Positions 62,179-64,000 of a DNA stretch of 64,000 bases are shown one piece after another. Source of the stretch: Scopulibacillus darangshiensis (GTDB taxonomy: Bacteria; Bacillota; Bacilli; Bacillales; Sporolactobacillaceae); the NCBI RefSeq assembly GCF_004341035.1, contig NZ_SLXK01000003.1, positions 124,001 to 188,000 of the forward strand, read 5' to 3'. The notes beneath the pieces are model-generated. The model saw only the letters and a program-made list of their open reading frames with translations, was not told where the DNA came from and did no database searches. The position numbers were made by a program, and so were the translations under genes. Positions within the stretch are counted from its first letter, which is position 1. Every line of letters starts with the position of its first letter.

Positions 62179-62769
62179 ATGTCAAATGTTATACCTTACG
62201 TGATTGAACAGACAAATCGCGGTGAACGGTCATATGATATTTATTCGCGCCTGCTTAAGGACAGGGTTGTTTTCCTTGGAACAGAAATCGAGGATAACAT
62301 GGCTAATACGATTGTTGCCCAGCTTCTGTTTCTGACGGCGGAAGATCCGGAGAAGGATATTTCTCTCTATATTAACAGTCCCGGCGGGTCGGTATCAGCA
62401 GGGCTCGCCATTTACGACACGATGCAGTATATTAAGCCTGACGTTCAGACGATCTGTACAGGGCTTGCCGCATCCATGGCCGCTGTACTCTTGACGGCAG
62501 GCGCGAAGGGAAAAAGGCTGGCGCTTCCTAATAGTGAAGTGATGATTCACCAGCCGCATGGCGGAGCCAAGGGTCAGGCAACAGATATCGAAATCAGCGC
62601 CCGCCGCATTTTGCGTATGAGAAGAAAAACTAATGAAATTATTGCTGAAACATCCGGACAGCCGATCGAGAAAGTTGAAAAGGATACAGACCGGGATTTC
62701 TTCATGACAGCTGACGAAGCCAAAGAATACGGTGTGATTGATAAAATTGTGACAAGGATCGGTGAGTAA
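62179..62769 (+). CDS. clpP: ClpP protease (probable paralogue)
   Basis: A 196-aa ClpP-family serine protease. Ser99 in [11 protein letters not shown], the catalytic histidine in MIHQPHGG and the aspartate in the DTDRDFF block are present. It aligns with the main Bacillus ClpP over its whole length but differs in the core (GLAASMAA versus the usual GMAASMGA). The housekeeping clpP is normally not beside an ECF sigma factor, so this may be a second ClpP. GGAGTGATC precedes the ATG. Confidence 0.9.
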   Translation: MSNVIPYVIEQTNRGERSYDIYSRLLKDRVVFLGTEIEDNMANTIVAQLLFLTAEDPEKDISLYINSPGGSVSAGLAIYDTMQYIKPDVQTICTGLAASMAAVLLTAGAKGKRLALPNSEVMIHQPHGGAKGQATDIEISARRILRMRRKTNEIIAETSGQPIEKVEKDTDRDFFMTADEAKEYGVIDKIVTRIGE

Positions 62770-62979
62770 ATGAGGCTTCTCATACTTGGCGGAACGCTCT
62801 TTCTCGGGCGCCATATCGTAGATAGCGCACTTGATAAGGGTCATCGGGTGACATTGTTCAATAGAGGGAAGCAAAATCCGGAGCTCTTCCCTGATGTTGA
62901 AAAGCTGCAAGGCGACCGCGATGGCAATCTTGAGTCGCTTAAAGAACGAAAGTGGCATAGTACAATAGGCATCAGATAA
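62770..62979 (+). pseudogene. Truncated NAD-dependent epimerase/dehydratase
   Basis: A 69-codon frame beginning directly after the clpP stop. MRLLILGGTLFLGRHIVDSA is an intact Rossmann glycine-rich opening of an extended SDR and LFNRGKQNPELFPDVEKLQG follows. Similarity stops at ERKW, where the family continues with a conserved DAVIDT-type strand; here it reads HSTIGIR and ends. Some 250 residues are missing, so it is a decayed or deleted gene. Confidence 0.8.
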
Positions 62980-62994
62980 AATATCAATTATTTA

Positions 62995-63032
62995 CAGCGT
63001 ACCAGTCCTATAGGGACTGGCACGCTGTTTTT
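62995..63032 (+). terminator. Terminator of the sigma-clpP unit
   Basis: CAGCGT-A-CCAGTCC (62995-63008) pairs with GGACTGG-C-ACGCTG (63014-63027) with one mismatch, followed by a T run. Confidence 0.8.
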
Positions 63033-63170
63033 TAATCGTTAAGGAACTATAAAAAGGTCGCCTTGCGGACAACTTATTGTGGTTTCAGATAAATCATCAA
63101 TTATTTGTATAAATAATGATGATTTCTAGAAAAATTAGAGTTAATTTTTATAATAGCCGTTTATTTTCTT

Positions 63171-63296
63171 CTACCCGAATAGCGAGTAATCCGGCATCTC
63201 AGCAGTATTCGCCTCAACCGCCACCGCCGCAGATGCTTCCCCTAAGGAAGCAAATTCTTCACAAAAAGGGAAGTTCATCCGATATTTGCTAAACAT
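63171..63296 (-). CDS. Possible 41-aa small protein
   Basis: In the otherwise empty 440-base gap, a minus-strand frame reads MFSKYRMNFPFCEEFASLGE and ends DYSLFG. AGGAG lies 10 bases before its ATG. Composition looks coding, but I recognise no family; it could also be a gene fragment. Confidence 0.35.
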   Translation of the reverse strand: MFSKYRMNFPFCEEFASLGEASAAVAVEANTAEMPDYSLFG

Positions 63297-63471
63297 GTGT
63301 TTTATACTCCTGATTTAATGTCTAAAATCCTTCCGTTCTAAAAATCAAGATTTATGAAATTCATTGAATTATAAAATCTGTCATATTTAATGGACTCATT
63401 AAGTAAATTATCATGAGGTTAATTTGTAACCCTTACTAACTAAATGATCTCCCGAAGGAGAAGGTCAATTT

Positions 63472-64000
63472 ATGAAAAAAGCCGATGCTGCTTACATCAA
63501 AAAAATCAACCGTAAAATTGTATTAGATTGTATTAGGGAAAATGGCCCCGTTTCACGTTCACAAATTTCAAATTTGGCTTCCATAAGCAAGCCGACCGTA
63601 TCGTGTCTTGTTGATGGATTATTAAAGGAAGGCTGGATTCTGGAAGGCGAGGCCGGCGGCTCTTCAATCCATGGCGGCCGAAAGCCGATTTATCTGCGGA
63701 TTAATGAAACAGCCGCCTACATTATTGGTGTTGATATAGGAGGCACCAAGGTCGCTTCAGGGATTACAGATTTGTCGGGAAAGGTCCTAACATGGCGCTG
63801 GTTTAAGACAAGCGAACCTCAAAATGGCCAAATATTAAACCGTTTACAACATGATGTATCATCAATGATCGCTGAACTGAAGATTCCTGAGGATAAAATT
63901 ATGGGAATGGGCATAGGCAATCCCGGCATCACGGATGTGGAGAAGGGCATTGTTAAGGAAGCACCGACATTGGGATGGGTTAATTACCCTGTAAAAGCGG
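63472..64000 (+). CDS. ROK family transcriptional repressor (XylR/NagC type), partial
   Basis: The first 176 codons are present before the window ends. The winged HTH is N-terminal (GPVSRSQISNLASISKPTVS), then the ROK kinase-like fold starts with YIIGVDIGGTKVASGITD, the ATP-binding DxGGTK motif. Such proteins repress sugar-catabolic genes. GAAGGAGAAGG precedes the ATG. Confidence 0.9.
   Translation, partial: MKKADAAYIKKINRKIVLDCIRENGPVSRSQISNLASISKPTVSCLVDGLLKEGWILEGEAGGSSIHGGRKPIYLRINETAAYIIGVDIGGTKVASGITDLSGKVLTWRWFKTSEPQNGQILNRLQHDVSSMIAELKIPEDKIMGMGIGNPGITDVEKGIVKEAPTLGWVNYPVKA

Noticed and set aside
1-64000. rRNA, tRNA, T-box leaders, CRISPR arrays, transposases
   Set aside because: No cloverleaf-like, rRNA-like, regularly spaced direct-repeat or transposase sequence was recognised anywhere in the window by eye.

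Overview
This 64 kb window looks like the chromosome of a low-to-mid-GC, spore-forming member of the Bacillales. The reasons are AGGAGG-type ribosome binding sites, frequent TTG and GTG starts, T-tailed hairpin terminators, cobalamin and S-box riboswitches that act by attenuation, cre-like and CodY-like boxes, and families typical of the group (LutABC/LutR, GbsR, RocB, a SpoVB-like flippase, YckD, EcsC, SE1832). I cannot name the genus from sequence alone. I saw no rRNA, tRNA, CRISPR array or intact insertion sequence.

Layout. 1-9.2 kb: a cobalamin-riboswitch-controlled operon for corrinoid uptake and the late steps of B12 assembly (btuF-cbiB-cobD-cobU-cbiP-cobS-cobC-cobU2-pduO-cobT), mostly joined by overlapping stop/start codons. 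9.2-13.6 kb: a small conserved protein, then a PAS/sigma-54 activator, a -24/-12 promoter, an iron alcohol dehydrogenase and a GntP permease, apparently one self-contained catabolic unit. 13.6-28.5 kb: general metabolism, with RarD, IlvE, an S9 peptidase, three GNAT acetyltransferases, an enolase-superfamily OSBS/N-acylamino acid racemase, an FAD-linked 2-hydroxyacid oxidase, a MalY/PatB lyase and an ABC-class ATPase. 28.5-30.3 kb: an AT-rich accessory patch with an intact VbhA-like antitoxin, the wreck of its Fic toxin, and a DnaA paralogue whose DNA-binding domain is replaced by a coiled coil. 30.6-38.4 kb: a POT peptide transporter, a LOG-family protein, and the lactate system (lutP, lutR, lutABC) with two copies of one palindromic operator. 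38.4-52.8 kb: mostly membrane and stress proteins, a GbsR regulator, a secreted lipase, DinB proteins, a SAM-I riboswitch in front of a non-methionine gene, an M3 peptidase and a SpoVB-like flippase. 52.9-61.3 kb: amine and arginine catabolism (DDAH, permease, RocB; a large palindromic repeat; a second permease; a Rieske oxygenase; a CdaR-type regulator). 61.3-64 kb: an unusual ECF sigma factor followed directly by a ClpP paralogue, a truncated epimerase, and the start of a ROK repressor.

The most unusual items are the DnaA paralogue without domain IV, the orphaned VbhA-like antitoxin, the S-box riboswitch before an unknown gene, the two complementary, partly degenerate CobU proteins, and the sigma-factor/ClpP pair. 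Several gene remnants (beta-lactamase-like, Fic, deaminase, epimerase) show continuing gene decay. All functions are inferred from reading the protein sequences; no database search was run.
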